Part shown: piece after piece, positions 1 to 5,285 of the stretch | Position numbering within the stretch: position 1 is the stretch's first letter | Layout: each line of letters opens with the position of its first letter | Assembly: GCA_018623675.1 (NCBI GenBank) | Contig: JAAZVJ010000070.1 | Span: forward strand, 1 to 5,851 | Length of the DNA: 5,851 bases | Source: Synechococcus sp. HW_metabat.54 | GTDB taxonomy: Bacteria; Cyanobacteriota; Cyanobacteriia; PCC-6307; Cyanobiaceae | Direction of reading: 5' to 3' | Translations under genes and position numbers: made by a program | Notes under the pieces: model-generated | The model's input: the letters and a program-made list of their open reading frames with translations, nothing else | Told to the model about the DNA's origin: nothing | The model's database searches: none

Positions 1-2
1 AG

Positions 3-506
3 CCAAGGCCACTCTTCGAACTGCGGTATGCGAGCCCTTACAACTTTCTCGGCCGCACTCTTTACACCCAGTTGAGGCCACGTCTGCGCTGCCCGGCAGC
101 GTTAGCCCTCCAACAGGTCCCAGAGGACCTGGCCCGGGAGGGATTGGGCCTTTTGGTTTGGGATGCCTATCGGCCCCTGGCCGTGCAGCAAGCGATGTGG
201 GATGCCATTCGCGATCCGCGCTATGTGTCCAATCCAGCTGTGAACTCAGGTCGCCACACACGAGGGACCGCAATCGACGTGACCCTGGTGGACCAACGGG
301 GCAAACCATTGCCGATGCCCACCGACTACGACGACTTCAGCCCAGCTGCCCATCTGAATGCAAAAGGCACTCCAGCCGAAGCCGACCGCAATGCTCGCCA
401 TCTCAGATCAGCGATGGAGCGGCGAGGCTTCATCGCCTTTCCAACGGAGTGGTGGCATTTCGATTGGAACGCCTGGGAAAGCTTGCCAGTGGTTCAGGAA
501 CCTTGA
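3..506 (+). CDS. vanX: D-alanyl-D-alanine dipeptidase, VanX/DdpX type (5' end outside the window)
   Basis: This is a zinc D,D-dipeptidase of peptidase family M15D, which hydrolyses free D-Ala-D-Ala. The frame is open from the window edge, giving 167 visible residues. Family members are about 200 residues, so the N-terminus is missing; a TTG at 72 lies inside the conserved region and is not the start. The visible part begins with a LRYA-x(3)-NF-x-GR-x-LY stretch typical of the family. WDAYRP carries the Arg (visible residue 57) that stabilises the transition state. SGRHTRGTAID carries the first zinc ligands His85 and Asp92. EWWHFD carries catalytic Glu149 and zinc ligand His152. The 7- and 3-residue spacings match His116/Asp123 and Glu181/His184 of VanX, so the enzyme looks intact. 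No vanH, vanA or vanRS is visible, so a role in peptidoglycan or D-Ala-D-Ala recycling is more likely than glycopeptide resistance (inference). It converges on the next gene with a 14-bp gap. Confidence 0.93.
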   Translation, partial: PRPLFELRYASPYNFLGRTLYTQLRPRLRCPAALALQQVPEDLAREGLGLLVWDAYRPLAVQQAMWDAIRDPRYVSNPAVNSGRHTRGTAIDVTLVDQRGKPLPMPTDYDDFSPAAHLNAKGTPAEADRNARHLRSAMERRGFIAFPTEWWHFDWNAWESLPVVQEP

Positions 507-520
507 CGATGAGGTTGAAC
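492..520. terminator. Bulged inverted repeat at a convergent gene junction
   Basis: GTTC and AACCT (492-495, 499-503) can pair with AGGTT and GAAC (512-520), giving nine base pairs with a 3-nt bulge and an 8-nt loop. The structure spans the stop codon of the dipeptidase gene and ends next to the stop of the facing gene. No T-run follows on either strand, so a role as bidirectional terminator is only a guess from position. Confidence 0.25.
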
Positions 521-781
521 TCAGCGGCCCTCGCAATGGGCAACTGCTTTGAGATACACCAACCGACCTGGCCCCTCCTGGCCTGGCAACACCGCACTCC
601 TCAACGCAATCTGATGATCAATGCAGCGGTTGTAGCGATGGTTCCTCACCGCAGTGGGGATCTGAAGCAAGGCCATGGCCACCAAGCTCAAGCTGCTCAC
701 CAACGCCAACAGGGGATAGGCATGGGCCCGCACCATCTCGCGAGGCGACAGCGGTGAACCGTTGTGATCGTGATCAGTCAT
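521..781 (-). CDS. Small single-pass membrane protein, unknown function
   Basis: The product has 86 residues and I do not recognise a named family. A polar N-terminus rich in His and Asp (residues 1-20) is followed by one hydrophobic segment at about residues 21-42, then a basic stretch with Arg46, Arg49 and Arg52. The C-terminal part holds two cysteines (Cys53 and Cys83), and the protein ends in HCEGR. Positive charges just after the hydrophobic segment suggest a cytoplasmic C-terminus, but orientation is uncertain. The start is the ATG at 779-781; a weak GAGG lies about 10 nt upstream. It is the last of three minus-strand small genes, 34 bp downstream of the previous one, and converges with the dipeptidase gene. 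Overlapping + strand frames give unnatural His/Arg/Ser-rich products, which supports this strand. Confidence 0.72.
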   Translation of the reverse strand: MTDHDHNGSPLSPREMVRAHAYPLLALVSSLSLVAMALLQIPTAVRNHRYNRCIDHQIALRSAVLPGQEGPGRLVYLKAVAHCEGR

Positions 782-815
782 GCACGGAAGGCCTCAACAG
801 TTATGGGGGCATGCG

Positions 816-1058
816 TCACGATTTCTGGGAGCGGAACCCCTTCAGCTTGTCGAGATCCTTGGATTGATCAAGCTTGAAATCGGTCAGGATCAGGGCTTTG
901 CCAATGGTGCCAATCGCATCCTCCATCCTCTGAAGTTCCGCTGCCCCCTGCTCTGAGGATCGGGCTGCGCGAATCACATCGGGCGTCATGGCGGCAGCCG
1001 CCTGATCCATGGCGTCGGCAATCTCCTGCACCCGCGCCAGGGCCTCGTCGTGATTCAT
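816..1058 (-). CDS. Small helical soluble protein, unknown function
   Basis: The product has 80 residues, with no signal peptide or membrane segment and no recognised motif. It is rich in Ala, Glu, Asp and Gln and should be mostly alpha-helical; the heptad-like spacing of Leu, Ile and Met in residues 5-60 suggests a coiled coil or helical bundle. The C-terminus is basic, with several Lys and a GFRSQKS end. It starts at the ATG at 1056-1058. No good ribosome binding site is present: the nearest GAGG is about 16 nt upstream. It is the middle gene of a minus-strand run, 44 bp after the stop of the 72-residue gene and 34 bp before the membrane-protein gene, so the three may share a transcript. 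Function cannot be inferred from context. Confidence 0.7.
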   Translation of the reverse strand: MNHDEALARVQEIADAMDQAAAAMTPDVIRAARSSEQGAAELQRMEDAIGTIGKALILTDFKLDQSKDLDKLKGFRSQKS

Positions 1059-1102
1059 CCGTGTCGAGATCGCAACCTCAAGTTTGCCTACTGGTGGCGG
1101 AG

Positions 1103-1321
1103 CTAACGGAGGCCTGTTTCACCAAAAGTGACCTCAAGAATCGCCGCTTTCAGCAGCACTTGCATCCGCTGCAGATCAACCTGCTCATCGGGTTCACCGC
1201 CACTCCAGCGCTCCAGCCGATAGGTCACCGCATCGAGAAGCAAACGCAGTCCGCCCGCATTCAAGGTGAACTCCACCGTGGCTTCTGAAGGATCCATCCC
1301 TTGACCATCCAGATCATCCAT
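1103..1321 (-). CDS. Short acidic protein, unknown function, probably conserved in picocyanobacteria
   Basis: The product has 72 residues. I chose the ATG at 1319-1321 because a GGAG (1327-1330) sits 5 nt upstream; a GTG two codons earlier overlaps that site, and another ATG eight codons downstream has poor spacing. The body has a short strand-like segment (ATVEFTL) followed by two probable helices with the pattern GLRLLLDAVTYRLERW and, after an acidic GGEPDEQ turn, LQRMQVLLKAAILEV. No signal peptide, membrane segment or catalytic motif is visible. It resembles short conserved hypothetical proteins of cyanobacteria from memory only; I cannot name a family. It is the first gene of the three-gene minus-strand run and is divergent from the + strand gene at 1450, so a promoter should lie within 1322-1449; I could not pick one out convincingly. 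Confidence 0.72.
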   Translation of the reverse strand: MDDLDGQGMDPSEATVEFTLNAGGLRLLLDAVTYRLERWSGGEPDEQVDLQRMQVLLKAAILEVTFGETGLR

Positions 1322-1449
1322 CAGCACTCCAGGGCCTGGTCCACAGTCTGATTAGGGTGAAGGATGACGCCAATCAATCGAGGCAGCCTCTGCATCAACA
1401 CCTGAAAGGCTGCAGGCGTTTCCGTCTCTCGTTCACTGCAGGCAATTCG

Positions 1450-1884
1450 TTGAAGCCATCCCTGTACACGCGCCTTGCCCTTCGCACCCTTGCCATGACT
1501 GCCATTGCGATGCCCACGTTGGGAGCCCTATGGCAGCCGCCCGCCGAACCCCAGCATTGGGGTCAGATTCGCGACACGCTTCAGAACAAGGGACGAATCA
1601 GCAAAGCCAAGTGGATTTTTTTCGGGGCACTGGAGAACGACAACACCCAGGCAGCGGAGTACCTCAGCAATCTGCAGGTGAGCCAAGGTGCTGTGGCCTT
1701 CGATGGCCTACTGCTGCTAAAGCGCGCAGGAGCAAGTGAATGGGTTGTGCGTCCACTACAGATGCGCGCCATCTGTGCCGAAGGCCGCTTGGAACGCCGC
1801 GGGCAAGACGGCCTTTGGTCTGACTATTCAGGTCGCCCCGATACCGCCCGCAAAGTGGAATGGATCTGTCGACAGAAGCCTTAA
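1450..1884 (+). CDS. Probable exported protein with two cysteines, unknown function
   Basis: The product has 144 residues from the TTG at 1450, chosen because AGG at 1440-1442 lies 7 nt upstream and because this start gives a basic N-terminus (Lys2, Arg8, Arg12) before a hydrophobic stretch at about residues 13-28, as in a Sec signal or membrane anchor. The frame stays open back to a GTG at 1357, but that start adds a polar arginine-rich leader with no ribosome binding site. An ATG at 1495 would cut off the basic part. No clear signal peptidase site is seen. The mature part has several Trp, a central VAFDGLLLLKR segment, and Cys109 and Cys140 near the C-terminus in the pattern C-x(2)-GRLER ... 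WICRQ, which could form a disulfide outside the cytoplasm. No named family is recognised. It converges on the next gene with a 10-bp gap. Confidence 0.7.
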   Translation: MKPSLYTRLALRTLAMTAIAMPTLGALWQPPAEPQHWGQIRDTLQNKGRISKAKWIFFGALENDNTQAAEYLSNLQVSQGAVAFDGLLLLKRAGASEWVVRPLQMRAICAEGRLERRGQDGLWSDYSGRPDTARKVEWICRQKP

Positions 1885-1894
1885 GGGGTAGCAA

Positions 1895-2167
1895 TCATTG
1901 TTCTGGAGGAGTCTCAGACGACTCCTCGGATCCATCAGCCTGCTGGCCCGAGCGCTTGATGAGCTCGGCCAGCATTTTGAGCTTGGCGTTTTCAGAATCC
2001 GATGCCCGCGATGCCAACCAGGCACGGGCTGACTTTTGCTGATCAAGCTGCTGCACCAAGGCCAAGGCTGCTTCGCGCAACTCTTCGATGTCTTGACAAT
2101 CACGAATCCAGCGAGACAAACGCTCACTTTCGAATGATTGCTCTAAGCCTTTGCGAAGCGGTTCCAT
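1895..2167 (-). CDS. Short helical protein, unknown function, cyanobacterial conserved type
   Basis: The product has 90 residues. The frame is open back to 2242, but that would overlap the end of the peptidase gene and add a cysteine-rich leader of poor quality, so I place the start at the ATG at 2165-2167. No strong ribosome binding site is visible there. Residues 1-70 are charged and helical: a LEQSFESERLSRWI segment, then DIEELREAALALVQQL, then a Gln/Lys/Ala-rich helix. This looks like a small conserved cyanobacterial protein that I cannot name. The last 20 residues are a polar Ser/Glu/Pro tail, probably disordered. It lies 53 bp downstream of the M32 peptidase gene on the same strand and may be co-transcribed with it. 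An inverted repeat overlaps its last codons. Confidence 0.72.
   Translation of the reverse strand: MEPLRKGLEQSFESERLSRWIRDCQDIEELREAALALVQQLDQQKSARAWLASRASDSENAKLKMLAELIKRSGQQADGSEESSETPPEQ
1906..1927. terminator. Inverted repeat (8-bp arms, 6-nt loop) at a convergent junction
   Basis: GAGGAGTC (1906-1913) and GACTCCTC (1920-1927) are perfect complements around a 6-nt loop. The stem lies inside the last codons of the minus-strand gene and 22 bp past the stop of the facing + strand gene. There is no T-run after either arm, so it is not a classical intrinsic terminator. It could still stop or stabilise transcripts from the + side. The call rests on position and pairing only. Confidence 0.35.
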
Positions 2168-2220
2168 CAATGCAAGTCCAAATTCAGAGCAAACAACAAA
2201 AAACTCACTCTCAAATCCAC

Positions 2221-3750
2221 TTAAGCAGCAGCGGCGAGACATTCCAATTTGCTCTCCAAGTACGCCAAAAAAGCATCACTTGAGAGCGGCCGACCACTCA
2301 CCTGCTGCACCAACCCTTCGGCATTAAGCGCCCGGCCTACTGGATGCACATGCTCCCGAAGCCAGGCCAAAAGGGGCGAGACATCACCGCGAGCCACATG
2401 CTCCTCAGGGGATCCGATCGCCGTCGCCATGGCTTCGCTTAATTGGGCACTGACCAGATGGCCGAGCAGATAGGAAGGGAAGTAGCCAAAAAGGCCTTCA
2501 CTCCAGTGCACATCTTGAAGACAGCCCTCCGCATCATCCAGGGGCGTCACTCCCAGCAGCTCTTGGTAACGGCGGTTCCATTCAGCGGGGAGATCCCGCA
2601 CAGGTAGGCCTTCCTCCAGGAGCGCCAGCTCCAGATCCGTGCGGATCATGATGTGCAGCCCGTAGCTGAGTTCATCGGACTCAACCCGATTGGTGCCAGG
2701 TGCAATCGGATTCATGGCTCTCCAGAGGCTGGCCGGAGAGTCAACCGCAGCGCCCTCTGCCTGGAAACGCTGCCACCACCGTTGCGCAAACGGCTCACTG
2801 CGGGCGACGCGGTTTTCCCAGAACAAGGACTGGCTTTCATGCACTGCCATCGAGGTGGCCTGGCCCAACGGCCAGGCAAACCATTGATGACTGGCGGTCG
2901 GCAGACCCTGTTCATAAAGGGAGTGCCCCCACTCGTGGGCCGTCGCCAGAAAGCACGACAGCGGCTGGCCACTCACGACCCTGGTGGTGAGGCGAAAGTC
3001 ACGGGGGCCGAGGGTGATGGAAAAAGGATGGGGCGATTCCGCCACCGACGTGATGGCAGGGTCACGCCCCCACTCCTCAAGCAGCTGGCTGCAAAGGCGC
3101 TGCTGCTGTTGTTCTGAGAGGTCCCAGTCGAGGCTTCGCGGACGTGGAGCTTTCTGCACCTGCTGCAACAGCTCAGGCAACCTGCGGCGCAGCGGTGCGA
3201 AGAGCTCCAGCAAGCGCGATAAACGCAAATCCGGTTCAAAGGGCTGCGCCAGCGTTTCCCAGCAGCCTCGATCTTCATCCAGCTGTCGCGCCTGCTCTTG
3301 GCGCAGGCTGATGAGATGCTCAAGGGCCGGGGCGAACAGGGGGAAATCACTGGAGGAGCGAGCCTGTTGCCAGCAGTCGTACCCCTTGGCTTTTGCGGTA
3401 GCGAGTGCTGCCACCAGATCAGGATCCTGCCGTTGTTGTCGGCGCAGGTCGAGCTCCAGCAGCTCCAGATTGCGGCCCCGCTCTTGGCGCTCCACCTCGC
3501 TCAGATCACCCGCGTCGATCTGGCTCTGCCAATCGGCACGTGCTTCAGCCACCAAGGCCGCGTAAACAGCGGAACTCTGGCGCTGATGCAACTGGCGGGC
3601 CAACAACGTGAGCTGCTCTCCGCGCCAAGCAGCCCCACCACTTGGCATGCGGGTGTTTTGATCCCAATAAAGGGTGCTCTGAATGCTGCCAAGCAGCTGG
3701 GTCTCATGGAGATGACGGCCCAGGCGATCCCAGGCTGTTGATCCGCTCAC
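2221..3750 (-). CDS. Thermostable-type metallocarboxypeptidase, peptidase family M32 (Taq carboxypeptidase family)
   Basis: This is a zinc carboxypeptidase that removes C-terminal residues from peptides, expected in the cytoplasm since no signal peptide is seen. The product has 509 residues, the usual full length of about 500. I chose the GTG at 3748-3750 because AGGAG (3757-3761) lies 6 nt upstream; a TTG two codons earlier directly abuts that site. Near the N-terminus, SIQSTLYWDQNTRMP is the conserved M32 opening block. The zinc motif HEWGH is at residues 272-276 (His272, His276 ligands, Glu273 catalytic). A downstream HESQS at 304-308 supplies the third ligand, Glu305. NRVESDELSYGLHIMIR (about 354-370) and the W-x-EG-x-FGYFPSY-x-LG block near residue 425 are further family signatures. 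All key residues are present. It lies 65 bp downstream of an 88-residue gene and 53 bp upstream of a 90-residue gene on the same strand. It probably serves general peptide turnover. Confidence 0.95.
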   Translation of the reverse strand: MSGSTAWDRLGRHLHETQLLGSIQSTLYWDQNTRMPSGGAAWRGEQLTLLARQLHQRQSSAVYAALVAEARADWQSQIDAGDLSEVERQERGRNLELLELDLRRQQRQDPDLVAALATAKAKGYDCWQQARSSSDFPLFAPALEHLISLRQEQARQLDEDRGCWETLAQPFEPDLRLSRLLELFAPLRRRLPELLQQVQKAPRPRSLDWDLSEQQQQRLCSQLLEEWGRDPAITSVAESPHPFSITLGPRDFRLTTRVVSGQPLSCFLATAHEWGHSLYEQGLPTASHQWFAWPLGQATSMAVHESQSLFWENRVARSEPFAQRWWQRFQAEGAAVDSPASLWRAMNPIAPGTNRVESDELSYGLHIMIRTDLELALLEEGLPVRDLPAEWNRRYQELLGVTPLDDAEGCLQDVHWSEGLFGYFPSYLLGHLVSAQLSEAMATAIGSPEEHVARGDVSPLLAWLREHVHPVGRALNAEGLVQQVSGRPLSSDAFLAYLESKLECLAAAA

Positions 3751-3756
3751 TCCCAA

Positions 3757-3761
3757 CTCCT
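3757..3761 (-). promoter_or_regulatory. Ribosome binding site deciding the M32 peptidase start
   Basis: AGGAG on the minus strand is separated by 6 nt (TTGGGA) from the GTG at 3750-3748. This favours GTG over the TTG at 3756-3754, which touches the site with no spacer. The GTG start yields MSGSTAWDRLG at the N-terminus. Confidence 0.7.
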
Positions 3762-3815
3762 GGCCTACACAAAGACCAGCCTGGCAAATCCTTCAGCGCA
3801 ACTGCCAATCCCCAC

Positions 3816-4082
3816 TCAAGAGAGCAGGCCAGCGTCGATCAAAACCGGCAAGAGCCAAGCGGGAATGCCATCACGACTCCAATCCCACACACCATGGCGC
3901 TTGCTCATACAAACACTTTCCCCACGGGTGAAGGCCTCCAGAACGAAGGTGCGATCCATGGCTTCAAGTGCATCCTCGCGGTGGATGCGTTCCAACCTCT
4001 CGCGGGGAGATCGAACCAAAGGAACGCTGCGGTGAAGGCTCGTGCATGTTGCCGGAGCGGTGATCCGGTTGAGCAAGATCAC
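3816..4082 (-). CDS. Small protein of unknown function, start uncertain
   Basis: The product has 88 residues from the GTG at 4080-4082; the next upstream stop in frame is at 4101-4103, so no longer start exists. No signal peptide or membrane segment is seen. The middle is a charged helix (RERLERIHREDALEAMDRTFVLEAF), followed by a Gly/Trp-containing segment (HGVWDWSRDGIPAWLLPVLIDAGLL). This reads like a real folded domain but I recognise no family. The GTG lies inside the left arm of a large inverted repeat and has no ribosome binding site, so translation may begin downstream, for example at the ATG at 3957-3959, giving 47 residues that keep the whole second half. It is the first gene of a minus-strand series, 65 bp upstream of the M32 peptidase, and divergent from the exported-protein gene at 4150. 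Confidence 0.6.
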   Translation of the reverse strand: MILLNRITAPATCTSLHRSVPLVRSPRERLERIHREDALEAMDRTFVLEAFTRGESVCMSKRHGVWDWSRDGIPAWLLPVLIDAGLLS

Positions 4083-4108
4083 ACGAAGCCGTGATTTTGC
4101 TCAACCGG
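4065..4108. repeat. Long inverted repeat, 18-bp arms with 8-nt loop
   Basis: The arms CCGGTTGAGCAAGATCAC (4065-4082) and GTGATTTTGCTCAACCGG (4091-4108) match at 17 of 18 positions around the loop ACGAAGCC. In a + strand RNA the single exception (4077/4096) is a G-U pair, so the stem would be unbroken; in a minus-strand RNA it is a C-A mismatch. A shorter alternative pairing exists between GTGATC (4060-4065) and GATCAC (4077-4082), which would exclude the inner end of the long stem. The repeat lies between divergent genes and covers the putative GTG start of the minus-strand gene. There is no T-run after either arm, so a classical terminator is unlikely. It could be a protein-binding dyad, an mRNA leader structure, or a dispersed repeat copy. 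Confidence 0.8.
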
Positions 4109-4149
4109 AACAAGGACGAGGAACCGCAGGGTGGTGTGCAACAAGCCTG

Positions 4150-4461
4150 ATGCCCTTGATCGCCATGTCCTTTGCTTTGATCAATGCCACCGTGATGGCC
4201 ACAACCCTGCTGGGCAGCGTCGCGATTCTCTCGCTGGCCACTCCTTCTCAAAGCCAGGCCGGAGAGTGGTTTGCCTGTGCAATCGATGCCCAAGGAACCA
4301 AAGCCCTGGTGATGGGAGTGAAGGAAGTGGAGCTCGACCACAGTGTTCCTTTTCAAGCCAAACCGAGCACAAGCAATCCCAAGGTGATGTTGAGCGCAGG
4401 ATCACGCGCGGGGCGCTGCTATTTGAACGCACAGCAACAGAGGGCCTTGCATTCGCCCTGA
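4150..4461 (+). CDS. Small probable secreted protein with two cysteines, unknown function
   Basis: The product has 103 residues from the ATG at 4150. Residues 1-37 look like a Sec signal peptide: a long hydrophobic stretch (about 15-30) ends in a polar TPSQSQA, with a likely cleavage after Ala37 before GEWF. The N-terminus oddly lacks Lys or Arg, and no ribosome binding site is visible, so ATGs at 4165 or 4195 are alternatives; all keep the hydrophobic core. The frame is open back to 4042, but that part runs through the inverted repeat and is not protein-like. The mature part of about 66 residues holds Cys43 and Cys90, which could form a disulfide in the periplasm, and a VKEVELDHSVPF segment. 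No family is recognised. It stops 10 bp before the stop of the facing DUF1651 gene. Confidence 0.6.
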   Translation: MPLIAMSFALINATVMATTLLGSVAILSLATPSQSQAGEWFACAIDAQGTKALVMGVKEVELDHSVPFQAKPSTSNPKVMLSAGSRAGRCYLNAQQQRALHSP

Positions 4462-4471
4462 CGCACAACAA

Positions 4472-4732
4472 TCACCACTGCGGATGGCAACGCGTCCAAC
4501 CGTTCTGCCGACAACCGTTCCAGGTGCTGATCGCGGCCTGAGTGCTGAGACGACGCACGGATGGCAAGCCCCCCATCACTGAACGCACTTCCACCCATGC
4601 CTGGCCGCCGGAATCCTCATCCTGCGAAAGGTGGACATGCATCACTTGTTGATGGTCAGGACTCCGTAACCAGCGATCAGACTCCGGACTCGCGGCGGAA
4701 ACAACCTCCCCAAAGCCGACTGCCTCCCCCAT
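4472..4732 (-). CDS. DUF1651-type protein
   Basis: The product has 86 residues. The C-terminal half shows the layout of DUF1651, a family of short proteins known mainly from Prochlorococcus and Synechococcus, of unknown function: an early Trp-Leu (DRWLRS), then VMHVHLSQD, then an acidic-hydrophobic strand (AWVEVRSV), and a final helix reading STQAAISTW-x(5)-NGW ending in PQW at the C-terminus. The assignment is from memory of the family pattern, not a search. The first 20 residues are a Gly/Glu/Ala-rich extension before the family-like part. I use the ATG at 4730-4732; a TTG directly before it is the only addition, and no ribosome binding site is seen for either. It converges on the exported-protein gene and is divergent from the 67-residue gene at 4935. 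Confidence 0.72.
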   Translation of the reverse strand: MGEAVGFGEVVSAASPESDRWLRSPDHQQVMHVHLSQDEDSGGQAWVEVRSVMGGLPSVRRLSTQAAISTWNGCRQNGWTRCHPQW

Positions 4733-4934
4733 CAACCAACAACCAAGCTGAGAGGGTGAGAGTAAATCAACCGAGAATTCAACAGGGAACTGACTTCAAG
4801 AGCCAAACCAGCAACAGAGAGGCAGCCCAGCGCCTCCACCCAAGCCGCGCTCACCTCGAGGTAAAGAAGAACGACACCTGATCCCACTCAGGCCTGCAAT
4901 TGTCAGACTTCGACCACATGAGTGGAGGCAGCCC
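4733..4934. other. Non-coding gap between divergent genes
   Basis: The stretch separates the starts of the DUF1651 gene (minus) and the 67-residue gene (+), so promoters for both should be here. A + strand frame crosses it, but its product is a low-complexity Pro/Gln/Arg/Ser sequence and I reject it as coding. I see no convincing -35/-10 pair, operator dyad or RNA structure. Near its right end a six-codon ATG frame (4919-4939) ends in a TGA that overlaps the TTG start of the next gene. Confidence 0.5.
4924..4928 (+). promoter_or_regulatory. Ribosome binding site deciding a TTG start
   Basis: GGAGG lies exactly 6 nt upstream of the TTG at 4935-4937. It is the best Shine-Dalgarno match next to any start in the window and supports TTG initiation, as no ATG or GTG is available in that frame at a sensible position. 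Confidence 0.75.
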
Positions 4935-5138
4935 TTGAGCAATACAACCCATGCGCCGGCCTGTCATCTCTCCTGGACCGTGACCCAAGTGTCGCGTCGC
5001 CTCTTTGCCGTTGCAGCCACCTTGAACGGCTCCGAATACGACTTCGTTGGCAACTTCCCATCACTGCGCGAAGCCCATATGGCCGGCCGCCTTTACGCCA
5101 GCAATCTCGCCCGCCAGCAACTCCAAGCTGCAGGCTGA
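4935..5138 (+). CDS. Small soluble protein of unknown function with TTG start
   Basis: The product has 67 residues. The TTG start is supported by GGAGG 6 nt upstream. The sequence alternates strand-like and helical parts: CHLSWTVTQVSRRLFAVAATLNG, then a YDFVGNFPSLREAH turn, then a helix HMAGRLYASNLARQQLQ at the C-terminus. There is no signal peptide or membrane segment, and a single Cys near the N-terminus. The reading resembles small compact domains in which two or three strands are followed by a helix, but I recognise no family. It stands between the DUF1651 gene (divergent) and the LexA-box gene (same strand, 147 bp downstream). A 6-bp stem with an 8-nt loop (CTTGTC 5143-5148, GACAAG 5157-5162) follows its stop closely but lacks a T-run. 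Confidence 0.72.
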   Translation: MSNTTHAPACHLSWTVTQVSRRLFAVAATLNGSEYDFVGNFPSLREAHMAGRLYASNLARQQLQAAG

Positions 5139-5211
5139 ACGCCTTGTCATCGATCAGACAAGACAGGCCGCTTCAACCAGGCAACCACCCGGCAACGCAG
5201 ACCGACAGCAC

Positions 5212-5240
5212 TTGCAAACCCGGAAGGAGACCTGCATAGT
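5212..5240 (+). promoter_or_regulatory. Predicted sigma70-type promoter of the 56-residue gene
   Basis: A -35 element TTGCAA (5212-5217, 4 of 6 matches to TTGACA) and a -10 element CATAGT (5235-5240, 4 of 6 matches to TATAAT) are separated by 17 bp. Transcription would begin near 5246-5248, leaving a leader of about 40 nt before the ATG at 5286. The LexA-type box begins inside the -10 element, the geometry expected for repression by blocking RNA polymerase. Confidence 0.5.
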
Positions 5241-5251
5241 ACGCATGTACT
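5238..5251. promoter_or_regulatory. LexA-type SOS operator
   Basis: The 14-bp sequence AGTACGCATGTACT fits every position of the consensus described for cyanobacterial LexA, RGTACNNNDGTWCB. It has perfect 5-bp inverted arms (AGTAC and GTACT) around GCAT. It overlaps the predicted -10 element and start site and lies 34 bp upstream of the ATG of the 56-residue gene. I saw no second match in the window. Binding is inferred from sequence and position. Confidence 0.65.
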
Positions 5252-5285
5252 TCCAAGAGGCGTCAGGTCTCGCCAGCCCATCGCC

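Noticed and set aside
2653..3741. Several long + strand frames opposite the M32 peptidase gene.
   Set aside because: They are shadows of a high-G+C gene whose minus-strand product has complete family motifs.
4431..4541. A possible frameshifted C-terminal extension of the exported protein, ending in HHCGWQRVQPFC and beyond.
   Set aside because: The same bases encode the C-terminus of the DUF1651-type gene on the minus strand, which fits its family pattern; the + strand reading is its mirror.
4561..4881. A 106-residue + strand frame across the DUF1651 gene and the gap after it.
   Set aside because: Its product is low-complexity (Pro, Gln, Ser, Arg) with no domain-like pattern, and it opposes the better supported minus-strand gene.
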